This document shows positions 1 to 9,835 of a stretch of DNA of 64,000 nt, piece after piece. The DNA lies in the NCBI GenBank assembly GCA_036365145.1, contig JAEOAD010002279.1, positions 492,001-556,000 on the forward strand, given 5' to 3'. The translations under genes were made by a program, and so were the position numbers. Position 1 is the first letter of the stretch, and the number at the start of each line of letters is the position of its first letter. Source of the stretch: Orientallactaga sibirica (lineage: Eukaryota; Chordata; Mammalia; Rodentia; Dipodidae). The notes under the pieces are model-generated. The model had not been told where the DNA came from and did not search any database. It worked only from the letters and a program-made list of their open reading frames with translations.

Positions 1-139
1 TTTGGGGGAGGGGTCTCATTGTGTCTCAGGCTGTCCTGGAATTTGCTATGGTGCCAAGGCTGGCCTTGAACTCGTGATTCTTCTGTCTTCATCTCCTTGA
101 GTGCTGGGATTACGGGCACGTACCACCATGGGCCTGGCT
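1..139 (-). mobile_element. B1 SINE, diverged, cut by window edge
   Basis: Antisense B1: the order runs GGTCTCATTGTGT, then a degenerate CTGGAATT block, CCTTGAACTCG, GTGCTGGGATTACGGGC and CACCATGGGCCTGGC. It is more diverged than the other B1s here, so it is an older insertion. Its A-tail side lies outside the window. Confidence 0.85.
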
Positions 140-1087
140 CATAATGTACCATTTTAATTACAAGTATTTGCAGAGTATTTTCATCCATTATACAGCTTGT
201 CATAGGGCGCTGTGTGTAAGATACCACACCTAGCAGACACACCGAGGAGGTGAATAATGATAAGCTAACTGTTTCCGAGTGGGAAGGGTCACAGTGGGCT
301 GAAAGCTATTCTAATGATGGACTCATTCTATCATACACTCCCCTGTTAGGTTTTTATATGCTTGTGTTCCAGTAAAGCCAGCTTCACTTGATTCTAAAAT
401 GGCTATATGCAAGGAGGTGGGCACGGCATGGAGAGGTGGGTGCTACAAACTGGGCCTCTTAGAAGGCCAGCAGGGGTTGCCGGCTATGCTGTCTCTCTGG
501 AGAGCACAGGGTCTGTCTGGAAGGGGAGACTGCTGCCCAGCTCCTGCAGGAACCTTTGGAGCATATGGCACATGGGCCCCCATCCTGTCAGATCTGGTCA
601 TTTCACAAGAAGCCAGAACCTGGATTTTCTTTTTTTTTTTTTTTTTTTTGGTTTTGATTTGGTTTAAGTCTGGTTGTATTTATTCCAGCGTAGGACACAC
701 AGACATGCTGTGGGCTGCTGTTGACCACTGACCAGTTTGCAATGTTAACAGAGGAAAAGGCCATGGGCTTTGAAACCAAGAGAGCTACTGGCCCTGTTGC
801 TTGGGGTGTGCAACCCTGGGTGGCACCAGGAAGGTGGCTGCAATCTCTCTCTGACGTGGTTTGGGTGTCTGCATAAGTGAGGATTATATGGCATTATATT
901 GAGCATAACTCAATTTTAAAATGGACAAAGTTGTGAATAGACCTTCTACCCCAGAAATTATACAAATCGTCACCACCCAAAAGACCCACACCACCACCAA
1001 TCATTGGGAACATTCAAGTTAAAAACCACAATTACAAACTACTCCATGGGGAGCAGAGGAGATACCATTAAAAAAAAGTGAAATGAA
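140..1087. other. Unique sequence, no gene seen
   Basis: No recognised repeat apart from a T-rich run at about 624-649. The overlapping frames at 399-731 and 407-667 run through this T tract, giving poly-Phe, and look like chance. The last 17 bases (1071-1087) hold the target site of the next insertions. Confidence 0.5.
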
Positions 1088-1257
1088 GCCGGGCGTGGTG
1101 GCTCACGCCTTTAACCCCAGCACTGGGAGGCAGAGGTAGGAGGATCACTGAGAGTTCAAGGCCACCCTGAGACTACATAGTTAATTCCAGGTCAGCCTGG
1201 ACCAGAGTGAAAACTACCTCGAAAAACCAAAACAAACAAACAAACAAAAAAAAAAAA
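1088..1257 (+). mobile_element. B1 SINE
   Basis: Full-length B1 beginning GCCGGGCGTGGTGGCTCACG and ending in an (AAAC)n/poly(A) tail. AAAAAAAGTGAAATG precedes it and AAAGTGAAATG follows the tail, which is a target-site duplication. Confidence 0.92.
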
Positions 1258-1263
1258 GTGAAA

Positions 1264-1341
1264 TGCTCTCTCTCTTTCTCTGCCTCTTTGTCTCTCTGTC
1301 ACTTTCCAATAAATTTAAAAAATTAAAAAAAAATTTTTTAA
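1264..1341 (+). mobile_element. Dip-like SINE tail fragment
   Basis: Only the 3' pyrimidine-rich end (CTCTCTCTTTCTCTGCCTC and following) and the AATAAATTT tail are present. The head is missing, so this is a 5'-truncated copy. A complete copy follows directly. Confidence 0.7.
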
Positions 1342-1342
1342 A

Positions 1343-1577
1343 GGGCTGGAGAAATGGCTTAGTGGTTAAGCGCTTGCCTGTGAAGCCTAAGGACCACAGT
1401 TCAAGGCTCACTCCCCAGGACCCACATAAGCCAGATGCACAAGGTGGCACATGCATCTGGAGTTCGTTTGCAGTGGCTGGAGGCCTGGTGTGCCCATTTC
1501 CTCTCTCTCTCTCTCTACCTCTTTGTGTTTCTGTCTGTCTGTCACTCTTAAGTAAATAAAAAAATTTAAAAATAAAA
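1343..1577 (+). mobile_element. Dip-like tRNA SINE, form A
   Basis: Complete copy with the GGGCTGGAGAAATGGCTTAG head (A box), a CT-rich tail and A-rich end. The B box is degenerate (AGTTCAAGGCTC). AAAGTGAAATAAT after it repeats the same target seen at 1071 and 1249. Confidence 0.92.
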
Positions 1578-2140
1578 AAAGTGAAATAATAAGTATTGAT
1601 GAGAGATGAAGAAACTGGAATATATGTAATTGTTTCAACTATTCTAGTGAAAAATATAGGCTGTGGCAGCCATTTTGGGGAAAAAAAGGTTTCTGAAGAA
1701 AGCTAAACATAAATTAACCATATAACCCAGCAATTCTGCTCATGGGGATCTATATATGGAAGTATGTCCCCACAAGACTTCTGTGGGAGAGATGGAGAAG
1801 GGTTATTGAGAGAGTCATGAAAAGAAATGACTCACATATTCATGTCCTCAGCTGAGGACACACAGAACACCCATACAGTGGAAATAAAGAAGGACCACGT
1901 GCCGGTAAGACTAGAGTGTGGATGAGCCTCAACTACGCACGGAGGACTAAAAGAGATGTGGGGTTAGCCGCAGCCTCCCACCCCACCCCAGCGTATCTCA
2001 TAGTATCTAATTGCATTTGTAAGACGTTTCCAGACCAGCAAACCCAGAGAGGCACAAAATAGATTAGCAGTTGCCTGGAGCTGGGAGTGGAAGCAGAATT
2101 GATATAAGCGATATTTTTGTTTTAAGAATACATTGTGTTG
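1578..2140. other. Unique sequence, no gene seen
   Basis: I see no repeat family, long frame or RNA gene here. The sequence has ordinary composition with a short C-rich patch near 1978-1990. Confidence 0.45.
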
Positions 2141-2290
2141 GCCGGGCGTGGTGGTTCATGCCTTTAATTCTAGCACTCGGGAGGCAGAGGTAGGAGGATC
2201 GTCATGAGTTCGAGGCCACCCTGAGATGACATAGTGAATTCAGGTCAGCCTGAGCTACAGTGAGATCCTGTCTCATAAAAAACAAAAACA
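2141..2290 (+). mobile_element. B1 SINE
   Basis: Near-complete B1 (GCCGGGCGTGGTGGTTCATG head, GAGTTCGAGGCCACCCTGAG internal B box). Its A-rich tail runs directly into the next SINE. Confidence 0.92.
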
Positions 2291-2439
2291 GGGCTGAAGG
2301 GATGGCTTAGCAGTTAAGGCGCTTGCCTGCAAAGCCAAAGGACCCAGGTTCGATTCCCCCAGGACCCACATTAGCAAGGTGCACAAGGGGGCACACACAT
2401 CTGGAGTTTGTTTGCAGTGGCTAGAGGCCCTGGCACACC

Positions 2440-2470
<31 letters not shown>

Positions 2471-2491
2471 CTTGCTCTGATTCTTTCTCTC

Positions 2492-2539
<48 letters not shown>

Positions 2540-2540
2540 A
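2291..2540 (+). mobile_element. Dip-like tRNA SINE, form A
   Basis: Complete copy with B box GGTTCGATTCC, a (CT)n tract at about 2444-2470 and a long (AAAT)n tail. It sits tail to head between two B1s, so the three form a compact tandem cluster of retroposons. Confidence 0.93.
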
Positions 2541-2550
2541 ACTATTTTGA

Positions 2551-2717
2551 GCCAGGCCTGGTGGCGCTCGCCTTTAATCCCAGTACTCGGGAGGCAGAGG
2601 TAGGAGGATTGCCAAGAGTTCGAGGCCACCCTGAGACTACATAGTGAATTCCAGGTCAGCCTGAGCTACAGTGACAGACCCTACCTTGAAAAAACAAAAC
2701 AAAACAACAAAAAAAAA
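2551..2717 (+). mobile_element. B1 SINE
   Basis: Begins GCCAGGCCTGGTGGCGCTCG and ends in (AAAAC)n poly(A). It was inserted just after the A-tail of the preceding SINE, a favoured L1-endonuclease target. Confidence 0.92.
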
Positions 2718-3188
2718 TTCTTCTTCCTCTTTCCATCCCCTCCTCAACCTCAGATTTTCTCTGCCAAGCTTGGTTGGTTGACAAGTCTGCCGAGCAGTCC
2801 GAGCTGTGGAGGCTGTTTCCCATTATCTGGCCATGGGTTTCTAGCCACTTATACGAGAGTGTCACCTGGAGGCTGATAAGCAACTTTAATAACACTCGAC
2901 ACGCGAACATGTGCTGCGTGGCACTTGCTTCCGTCTTGGAAGCTCATGGCTCTTTACAGACGTTATCACCCGAGTGTTCCTGCTGCCTGTCATGTGAGGG
3001 AGGGGCCAGGGACCGGAAGACAGACTCCTTTTGCAGACTGATAAAAAACAACCTGGGAAGCATTGAGAGTTTTGTAGGTACCACCTGATGGAGACAGGTG
3101 CCTGATGGGAAGGAAGGTCGCACACTCACATCCTTCCTTTCCCAGGCCTGGTACTAGTGACTCATTTTTTAAAAAATTAATAAATAGA
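2718..3188. other. Unique sequence, no gene seen
   Basis: Non-repetitive. A 104-codon plus-strand frame (2774-3088) resembles no family I know. It lacks any supporting splice or initiation context, so I treat it as chance. Confidence 0.4.
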
Positions 3189-3415
3189 GGGCTGGAGGGA
3201 TGGCTTAGCAGTTAAGGCGTTTGCCTGCAGAGCCAAAAGATCCTGGTTTGAATCTCCAGGACCCACATAAGCCAGATGCACAAGGGGGCACATGCATCTG
3301 GAGTTCATTTGCAGTGGCTGCAGGCCTTGGAGCCCCCATTCTCTCCTTCCCTCCCTCTCTCTCTCTGTTTCTTTCTCTCTCTCTCTCAAATAAGTAAGTA
3401 AAACATATTTTAAAA
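3189..3415 (+). mobile_element. Dip-like tRNA SINE, form A
   Basis: Complete copy with A box TGGCTTAGCAG, a degenerate B box (GGTTTGAATCTCC), CT-rich 3' part and a short A-rich tail. Confidence 0.92.
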
Positions 3416-3749
3416 AATTCTCATAGGTAATGACATAAGCAGATGGTGGAGTACCCCAAGCCACTTAGGTTGATTTAGGGTCACTTGGGTTCATATTCAT
3501 GGTCATGATTTTGAGGAATTTCTGTAATGCAAAAGGCAGAAGACATAAAAACAGAAAGCTTTTCAACGTGTGGGTACGTGCAGGTGCACAGTCACGTGTG
3601 TGCCATGCAATTGTGAATGTCTAGAAGGATCTCCCCAAAGTGGCATGGGTGGGACTTCTGGCAACTTTTATAGTCTTTGCACCTTTCAGTATAGTTTACA
3701 TTTTAACATGTGCATTAGCTATCTTTCAGTTTTTGTGTTTTTTTTTAAA
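3416..3749. other. Unique sequence
   Basis: No recognised feature. A short T-run at about 3738-3746 precedes the next SINE. Confidence 0.4.
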
Positions 3750-4008
3750 GGGCTGGAGAGATGGCTTAGTGGTTAGGGCGCCTGCCTCCTAAGCCTAAGA
3801 ACTCAGGTTCCAATCTCCAGGTCCCACGTTTAGCCAGATGCAAAGTGATGCAAGGGCACAATGCCACACTTGACCACAAGGGGGCACACGCATCTGGATT
3901 TTGTTCTCAGCAGCTGAGAGGCTGCTGGCGCACCCATCTCTATCTGACCTCCTCTCCCTCTCTCTCTGTCTCTCTCCAAAAAAAAAAAAAAAATTAATAA
4001 ATAAAATA
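3750..4008 (+). mobile_element. Dip-like tRNA SINE, form B
   Basis: Carries the form B markers: CCTGCCTCCTAAGCC, GGTTCCAATCTCC, the extra CACAATGCCACACTTGACC segment, and CAGCAGCTGAGAGGCTGCTGG. It ends in poly(A). Confidence 0.92.
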
Positions 4009-4231
4009 ACCAGTAGGATTGTACTTACTTAAAAGAAGAGAAGAGGAGGTGGTAAAGGAAGGACAGAGGGAAGGAAACAGGGCCGTCATGGGTGACAGCC
4101 TACTTAAGACTGGGTTTTTATTGGATCAGCCTCCTGAATGCACGTGTCTGGGCTCAGATGCTTGACAGGATTGTCGTCAGTCTCCTGTGACACTGCCCTT
4201 TGACATGATAAGAATATCCTCTTTTCGTATG

Positions 4232-4467
4232 ATTTGTTTTTTTAAAAAAAATTTATTTATTTATTTATTTATTTGAGAGAGAGAGAGATACAGAAATAGG
4301 CAGATAGAGAGAGAGGGAATGGGTGTGCCAGGGCCTCCAGCCACTGCCAACAAACTCCAGATGTGTGTGCCCCCTTGTGCATTTGGCTTACATGGGTCTG
4401 GGAATCGAACCTGGGTCCGTTGGCTTTTCAGGCAAGCTCCTTAACCACTAAGCCATCCCTCCAGCCC
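4232..4467 (-). mobile_element. Dip-like tRNA SINE, form A
   Basis: Antisense copy: T-rich tail, (GAGA)n, CAGGGCCTCCAGCCACTGC, GGGAATCGAACCTGGGTCC (B box reversed) and the terminal AGCCATCCCTCCAGCCC. Confidence 0.92.
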
Positions 4468-4738
4468 TTTCCCCATGATTTTAAGGGCAGAATCTGCCTG
4501 TTCAGATGGAACCTGCACCTTGAGGATTGTCCTGTCTTCCTATCTGCCATCCAGTGCTTCTCCGTGTCTCCCAACCCCTTCCACACCTATGGACCCTGTG
4601 GACTGACACCTTCCCACGATGGCGTGCTCAGCCTCTCTTCCCAGCCCTGTTAACAAAACCTTCTAACCAGCACTGACGCTCATTAGATCTGTACATCTTG
4701 CATCCTATTCTCTACATTACAGCCAGCCCAATCTTTCA
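4468..4738. other. Unique sequence
   Basis: I cannot assign this stretch to a repeat. The reading frame that runs into it from the SINE (4363-4653) begins inside the transposon and is not evidence of a gene. Confidence 0.4.
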
Positions 4739-4983
4739 GTTTTTTTTTTTAATTTTAGAGAGACAGAGAGAGAAGAGGAGGCAGATAGAGAATGGGCACA
4801 CCAGGGCCTCTCAGCCGCTGTGAACGAACTCCAGATGCGTGTGCCTCCTTGTGGGCAAGTGTGGCATTGCACTCTTGTGTCACTTTTGCATCTGGCTTAA
4901 CGTGGGACCTGGAGAATCCAACGGGCGTTCTTAGGCTTCGCAGGCAGGCAGGCACCGTAGCCGCTAAGCCATCTCTTCAGCCC
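4739..4983 (-). mobile_element. Dip-like tRNA SINE, form B
   Basis: Antisense form B copy with GTGTGGCATTGCACTCTTGTG and a final CTCTTCAGCCC. GAGAATCCAACGGGC replaces the usual reversed B box, so its promoter is probably decayed. Confidence 0.9.
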
Positions 4984-5009
4984 TCTTTCTGTTTTTAAAA
5001 TTCAAGATT

Positions 5010-5258
5010 TTTAAAAATATATGTTATTTATATATTTATATACATATATTTATATATTTATTTGAGAGAGAAAAAGAGGCAGAGACAGTGGGGGCACAGA
5101 GAGAGAATGGGAACGCCAGGACCTCCAGTCACTGCAAATGAACTCCAGATGAGTGTGTTCCTTTGTGCATCTGGCTTACGTGGGTCCTGGAGAATCGAAC
5201 CTAGGTCCTTTGGCTTTGTAGACCAATGCCTTAACCACTAAACCACCTCTCCAGCCCT
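5010..5258 (-). mobile_element. Dip-like tRNA SINE, form A
   Basis: Antisense copy whose A-tail has become AT-rich (TATATTTATATAC). It is followed by a GA tract, the reversed B box AGAATCGAACC and the end CTCTCCAGCCC. Confidence 0.9.
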
Positions 5259-5460
5259 CAAGATTTATTTTTAATGATCTCATACATGTATATGATATAT
5301 TTCAACCATATCCACCCTCCTTGCCCCCCTCTATCCCCCTCTCACTCCTGCTGAAAAACCCTTTTCTTCCAAACTACCCCCCCCCATTGCTTTCATGTCT
5401 GTTTCTTTGAGCTCAGTGAGGGTAACTTGCATGAGCATGCGTGGGTGATAATTAAATTTC
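5259..5460 (-). mobile_element. L1 3' UTR fragment
   Basis: The text from TTTATTTTTAATGATCTC through CTCACTCCTGCTGAAAAACC to CCATTGCTTTCATGTC resembles antisense rodent L1 3' UTR. It is a short, 5'-truncated LINE end. The family assignment is from memory. Confidence 0.6.
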
Positions 5461-5647
5461 ATGGGCAGCTTACTTCTGGCTATGCCTCTGGGGAGAATGG
5501 CTCCCTTCCTCTACCTCCTCTGTGCCTTGTCGTTTTGAGAAAAGGTTTCACACTATAGCCCACACTGGCCTGGAAATATACCTTGAACTTGCTGCCACAT
5601 TCCTGCCTCAGTCTCCCAATTGTTATGAGCCTCCATGCCCACTTTAA

Positions 5648-5850
5648 AAAAAAAATATTTATTTTTTTTTTCAAGCAGAGAGAGGGGAGAGAGAATGGGT
5701 GCACCAGGGCCTCCAGCCACTGCAAATGAACTCCAGATGCACATGTCCCCTTGTGCATGCATCTGGCTTACATGGGTACTGGGGAATTGAACCTGCGTCC
5801 TTTAGCTTTGCAGGCAAACACCTTTACTGCTAAGCCATCTCTTCAGCCCA
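5648..5850 (-). mobile_element. Dip-like tRNA SINE, form A
   Basis: Antisense copy flanked by a perfect duplication TCCATGCCCACTTTAA at 5632-5647 and 5851-5866, so the insertion boundaries are exact. It interrupts a stretch that resembles the antisense end of an old B1-like sequence. Confidence 0.93.
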
Positions 5851-5866
5851 TCCATGCCCACTTTAA

Positions 5867-6230
5867 CTCAGTCTTTCCACGTTGAAAACTGGATTGTATT
5901 GTTTCTTAGCTTAAACGTCCATTGCCACATAACAAGTAACTGCATCCTAACCTGGTCTTCTTGCAAGGAAGCTCCAGAACTTTCCAGAGCCCTATAGATG
6001 GCATGATAACTCCCACCACCCTACCCCACATGTGCCCCTCTCTTCTTTTCCACCTACCTGTTGGTGAGAATGGCAACGCTGACTCCACTCAGGTCTAAGA
6101 CGCTCACATTTCTACCCACCATTACATCTCTCGGAGGCCGCAGATGGCAATAAAACTTAATTTGGGTTCATTTCTATTTGAAAAGCCTTTTATAAAAGTG
6201 TATGCTTTCATTTTTTCCTTCAGAACTAGG
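5867..6230. other. Unique sequence flanking an LTR
   Basis: Nothing recognised. The last five bases, CTAGG (6226-6230), form one side of the target duplication of the following LTR. Confidence 0.4.
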
Positions 6231-6683
6231 TGTAAGGTTTGGGAGTAACCAAAACCACGCAGACTACTCTAAGGCAAAGATGAAAGCTTTTATTCGGGAA
6301 AAGCATGAGCTGCCAGGGCTGGCTCATGAGAGCAGAGCACAGCCAAGCCGAGTTTTCCAGTAGTGGGCTTCATAGGGCTTCTTCGGTTGGGGGAAGGTGA
6401 GGAAAGGAAAAGAACTTGTTTGTTAAGTTGAAAGAAAAGGAAGTTCCTTTAGGGGAGATCATTACACTAACCATTTAAACTAGCTAGGGTGTGACACCAG
6501 AACAGCGACCAGGTGATTTAGGAGATAAGGGGGCAGGAAACCATGACTGGGCATTATTAGGCAAGGAGGGGATTAGGACTGGGTGGTTTCTTGAGGAATA
6601 TGGATGATCCACTTTCCTGTGCCCCTGTCACCATTAGGCTGACCACGGTGACTCCATTTTGGGGTGCCCATCCCGACTTAACA
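6231..6683 (-). mobile_element. Solo LTR of an endogenous retrovirus
   Basis: On the minus strand the element starts TGTTAAGTCGGGATGG and ends AAACCTTACA, giving TG...CA ends over 453 bp. The flanks are CTAGG (6226-6230) and TTAGG (6684-6688), a 5-bp duplication with one mismatch. A minus-strand AATAAA lies at 6289-6294, about 60 bp from the U5 end, as expected for R/U5. No internal viral genes or second LTR are present, so this is a recombined solo LTR. The class is uncertain. Confidence 0.65.
6289..6294 (-). promoter_or_regulatory. LTR polyadenylation signal
   Basis: AATAAA on the minus strand within the sequence CCCGAATAAAAGC, placed near the 3' end of the solo LTR where retroviral R normally lies. 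Confidence 0.55.
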
Positions 6684-6774
6684 TTAGGTAATTGTTTTCT
6701 CATAAGTGGGAAAAAAAATCCTCTAAATACATTAAGGTGTCTTAGAGTGTGAACACACCTCCTGTTGTAATTAT

Positions 6775-6912
6775 CTTCACATGGCTGGGACAAAACACCT
6801 GTCTAAATGCAGGGTAAAGGATTGTTTTGGCTTATAGTCTCAAGGGGAAGCTTCATGATGGCAGGGGAAAGAAGGTAGAGCGGGGCTGGGCATCACCTCC
6901 TGCCGACAGACT
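6775..6912 (-). mobile_element. ERVL-MaLR-like LTR fragment
   Basis: The segment with GGGACAAAACACCTG, then TTTTGGCTTATAGTCTCAAG and CATGATGGCAGGGG closely parallels the antisense R/U5 part of the LTRs at 50606 and 54583. A SINE cuts it, and it may resume at about 7134. Confidence 0.6.
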
Positions 6913-7133
6913 GGTCTTTTATATGAGAAAGACAGAGAGAAGGAGAGAATTGTTGCGCCAGGGCCTCCAACCACTGCAATCAAACTCCAGACCTGTGCAC
7001 CACCTTGGGAGCATGTGCGACCTGTGTGCTTGCGGTACCTGGCGTGTCTGGCTCACGTGGGATCTGGAGAGTCGAACATGGGACCTTAGGCTTTGCAGGC
7101 AAGCGCCTCTAGCGCTAAGCCATCTCTCCAGCC
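6913..7133 (-). mobile_element. Dip-like tRNA SINE, variant form B
   Basis: Antisense copy from AGAAAGACAGAGAGAAGG to CATCTCTCCAGCC. Its middle (GGGAGCATGTGCGACCTG, then GCTTGCGGTACCTGG) is an unusual rearranged version of the form B extra segment. Confidence 0.85.
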
Positions 7134-8780
7134 ATCATGAGGATTTCTAAGGAAACACCGCCTGCTCTGGATTGCTATCTTTCTACCTCCAGGCCCACCT
7201 CATTTCCTGGTGGTGCGTGACCCCCCCCCCATCTGAGGTGAGCTTGGGGATGCTGGAGAACTTACACATGTGGACCCAGAGCCATGGCTTTGAGTCTTGA
7301 TGCCTGGGCTCAGAAGGGCCATCCCCAAACCCTCTGGACTCTTAGAAATTCATCCTCTGGATTCATATCTCCCTTGTGTTGCTTCCCTGCTAGATGCAGG
7401 ACTTCTGCCTTTGCCCCCTGGGTTCTGAACTAATCCGTTATGCGTGGATGAGACAAAGACAATGAATGGCAAATGCCCCCTTAAGTAGATAATCTGAGCT
7501 GTTTGGGTCTGTAGCTCACTGCATAAGATAATTGGGAAGAGGCTTTGTCCTGCCTCCTTCCATGCAAATGAAGAGATAAGTAGGAGGAAATAGGGAGAGA
7601 GCTTGAACCTTTGTCACTCCTGTCCCTGGAGTCACCAAGACCTTTGGAATATGGCCTTGCATTTAACCCCCCACGGGCTGTTGTCCTCCAGCAGGGTCCC
7701 ACATCGAGAAAAGATCAGCGTTTGCACTAATGGCACAATTGATTCCTCCTCAGTGCAAGTGACAATCCACGCACGATTAATTGTGCCTTGTTCATCCCGG
7801 GAGCCCCCAGAGCCCATAAGTGTTAGCTCATAAGGGGCATTTAATAAATATTTTCCCCAACATTTATAGAGTTGTTAATTAGCAGTGTAAGAGGCATTTG
7901 GGTCGGGGAGTCGTTACAATATAGCACAAAGGTCATGGACTAAACCATTTTTTGCCCCTGGTGGTTTCAAAGGCCTTGCTTGGCAGATTGGTTTTCCAGC
8001 AACTCAAGAGTTGACCCGGCCCAGGAGGGAGCTATGCATCCGCTGCCCGCTGTCTGTCCACCGCAAGCCATTGTCTATGCCTAGAGAACCGAACCCACAA
8101 TTCCACGCCATCTCCTTTTCTGCAGAGCACTCACCTGGGGGACGCAGCACCCGTATCAATGCCTTTTAGGGCCAGTTCTCTAGAGTCCCACGAAGCAGCA
8201 ATTTTAACAGAGAAGGCGGGGGTGGTGTCTGCCTCTGCTGACAATTGTTCTTTCCTCGCATTGACCTCAGCAGGGCCTCACGAGCACAGTGCACACAAAA
8301 TGATAATGTGATCACACAGACTGGTGCCCACAGTGAAGAGGGAGCTTGCGGCGGGGGGGGGGGCACGGGGAGGTACAAAGGCCACTCTGAGGCTGCAGGT
8401 CACATGTGTTTGTATTTTTAAACCAAGGGGGGGAACTGAAAAACGATTTCCATGAAGATTGCATTATGGATTATTGCTTGAGAAAGCTTTGGCAAAGGAC
8501 TGGAGGGGGCATCTTTCTTTTCCACAGGGGCTTTTTCTCTCCTCCGCAGGGGTGGAGAGACGAGGGAAGACTGCTCCTGTTTCTGTTTGGCTAAAGCCGG
8601 TTTGGGTAGCGATCAAGGGTAACGGTTTCCTAAACCAGTCTTCATGGGGTGCCGTGCGGATCGTCTTTGAATAGTGCGGGGGGGGGGTTGCTGTTTGGCA
8701 GGCAGAGCGGGAGCTCTTTAGGACTATTTTTCCATACGTGGAGACCCAAAACTCAAGGAAGATCAATGGCTGTGCTGGCA
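7134..8780. other. Longest low-repeat block of the first 9 kb
   Basis: The first 200 bases may continue the interrupted MaLR-like LTR. The rest shows no recognised transposon, with a C-run at 7211-7220, a G-run at 8351-8362 and another near 8679-8688. AT-rich motifs such as CGATTAATTGTG and GTTGTTAATTAGC (7770-7890) resemble homeodomain-type sites. Scattered short frames look non-coding. The lack of transposons could reflect constraint, which only a cross-species alignment could show. Confidence 0.4.
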
Positions 8781-8799
8781 TAATTAGTTGCATTTTAAA

Positions 8800-9006
8800 T
8801 ATTTTATTTTATTTATTTGACAGAGAAAGAGGCAGAGAGAGAGAGAGAGAGAACGAGAAGGCGCACCAGGGCCTCCAGCCACTGCAAACGAACTCCAGAT
8901 GCATGTGCCCCTTGTGCATCTGGCTAACGTGGGTCCTGGAGAACCGAACCTGGGTCCTTTGGCTTTGCAGGCAAATGCCTCAACCACTAAGCCAACCCTC
9001 CAGCCC
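8800..9006 (-). mobile_element. Dip-like tRNA SINE, form A
   Basis: Antisense copy with an intact reversed B box region. It is flanked by ATTAGTTGCATTTTAAA (8783-8799) and ATTAGTCGCATTTTAAA (9007-9023), a 17-bp duplication with one mismatch. It inserted at the start of an older L2 relic. Confidence 0.93.
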
Positions 9007-9009
9007 ATT

Positions 9010-9375
9010 AGTCGCATTTTAAAATTCAAATTCCTCAGCATAGTTTCATTGCAGGTCTCAATCGCTCCAGTCTCCTCTTGCAAACCCATCTCCTTTTCAG
9101 GCTAAACTCCTTCCATAACCCACTTATAGACCTTTGATTCATTCGATCTTCCCTCGCCTCTGAGCTTCGCACACACTGTTCCCTCCTGCGCAGCCTACCT
9201 TCTCCCGCCTATTTCTCTGCCTTTCATTCCTGCCTGGTGGAGGAAAGCTTCTCTGGCCTGCCTGCTGCTGATACTCCACTTTGGCCATACGGGGTATTGT
9301 CCATGTACCCTGCGCCCGCCGCTGCCCTATCATGCACTACTGGCATTGTCCAGTAATGACTCTGTTTTTCACTTT
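9010..9375 (+). mobile_element. L2 LINE relic
   Basis: The pyrimidine-rich series CTCAGCATAGTTTCATTGC, CATCTCCTTTTCAGGC, CACACACTGTTCCCTCCTGC and ATTTCTCTGCCTTTCATTCC follows the order of the 3' coding end of mammalian L2. It is highly diverged. Assignment is from memory and has moderate confidence. Confidence 0.5.
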
Positions 9376-9399
9376 AGACCATGGGTTTGGGGGGATTGT

Positions 9400-9618
9400 G
9401 ATGGTTAAGTTTTGTGTCACCTTGATCTGTTTAGAAACCCTATCCCCAGGGTGAGCCCTTCCCCCAGAGTGGGCGGCCCCTCTCTCGGAGGGGGGAGTTT
9501 ATCTAAAGAAGCTCTGGGAAGAAAAGTGTCCCCTCCTCCCACCTGGCTGCAGGTGCAGCTTGCTGCTTTCCAGCGTGGACTGAAGACCAGCGTGGACTGA
9601 AGAGCAGCGTGGACTGAA
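9400..9618 (+). repeat. Left arm of the inverted repeat
   Basis: This arm runs from the outer terminus to three units of the 17-mer in reverse orientation (AGCGTGGACTGAAGACC-like, from about 9572). By eye it is well conserved against the right arm, apart from the missing segment of about 70 bp after GTTTAG. Confidence 0.75.
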
Positions 9619-9835
9619 GACTCTCGGGCCTGCAGCCTGCTATTGTATTTGCAGAGCATGACTTTAGAAATACCTTGGGTGATTTCTTGTTCTCATGTGA
9701 TATTCTGAGCCCCTTCCAACAATACCAGGTTTCAGGCCCAAGAATCAAGGAACTTGGTAGCTGCTTAGTTCAAGAGGCTGGATGCCTCAGCAGTTCTGAG
9801 CCAGCAATGAAGGCCTGGAGGCTTCCTAGAGAGAC

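Noticed and set aside
399..731. 110-codon plus frame at the left edge
   Set aside because: Contains a poly-Phe run from a T tract and has no supporting evidence.
2291..2360. tRNA gene-like A and B boxes
   Set aside because: These belong to SINE heads. The cloverleaf is not preserved and the same sequence recurs dozens of times.
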